Part shown: piece by piece, positions 5,602 through 5,650 of the stretch
Numbering within the stretch: the stretch's first letter is position 1
Layout of the letters: every line of letters begins with the position of its first letter
Source: Saprospiraceae bacterium
GTDB taxonomy: Bacteria; Bacteroidota; Bacteroidia; Chitinophagales; Saprospiraceae
DNA: 5,650 nucleotides
Direction: 5' to 3'
NCBI GenBank assembly: GCA_020850025.1
Contig: JADZFI010000275.1
Location: 1 to 5,650, forward strand
Program-made: the position numbers and the translations under genes
The notes under the pieces: model-generated
The model's input: the letters and a program-made list of their open reading frames with translations, nothing else
Told to the model about the DNA's origin: nothing
Database searches by the model: none

Positions 5602-5650
<49 letters not shown>

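Overview
The window looks like chromosomal DNA of a Bacteroidota bacterium, possibly from the Chitinophagia/Saprospiria side. Four things suggest this. Two TAnnTTTG-type -7 promoter boxes lie upstream of genes. The main start codon has an A-rich upstream region and no Shine-Dalgarno sequence. The isoleucyl-tRNA synthetase is of the long IleS2 kind and, from memory, matches Bacteroidota enzymes. The 16S rRNA tail ends GGCTGGAATACCTCCTTT. The assignment is by recognition only; no search was possible.

Layout, left to right. (1) 3-344 (+): C-terminal end of an APC-family amino-acid permease that begins outside the window. (2) 341-1273 (-): a diacylglycerol/lipid kinase-family protein, convergent with the permease and sharing a TTAA in which both stop codons lie. 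(3) 1274-1641: a divergent control region. It holds a minus-strand promoter and a heptanucleotide repeat for the kinase. On the plus strand it holds a promoter, an 18-codon isoleucine-rich leader peptide and a large GC-rich hairpin. (4) 1642-5073 (+): ileS, complete, 1143 codons. (5) 5074-5479: two non-coding repeat structures. One is a nested inverted repeat directly after the ileS stop; the other is a large palindrome built from four copies of a roughly 36-bp unit. (6) 5480-5517: an intrinsic terminator serving the minus strand. (7) 5602-5650 (-): the last ~49 nt of a 16S rRNA gene running into the window from the right.

The most interesting element is the ileS leader. A reading frame starting about where transcription should start encodes MFQPIISINIIIRQCKHT, with six Ile codons in eight consecutive positions. 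It is followed by a terminator-like hairpin and by upstream segments able to pair with that hairpin or with each other. This is the anatomy of ribosome-mediated attenuation, here apparently sensing charged tRNA-Ile to control the enzyme that charges it.

Two further points stand out. The 16S gene is followed within about 85 nt by a terminator and then by convergent ileS, so there is no room for 23S or 5S genes: this 16S copy is unlinked from 23S. The synthetase carries GIHH in place of the class I HIGH signature, the swapped GXHH form associated with strong mupirocin resistance in IleS2 enzymes.
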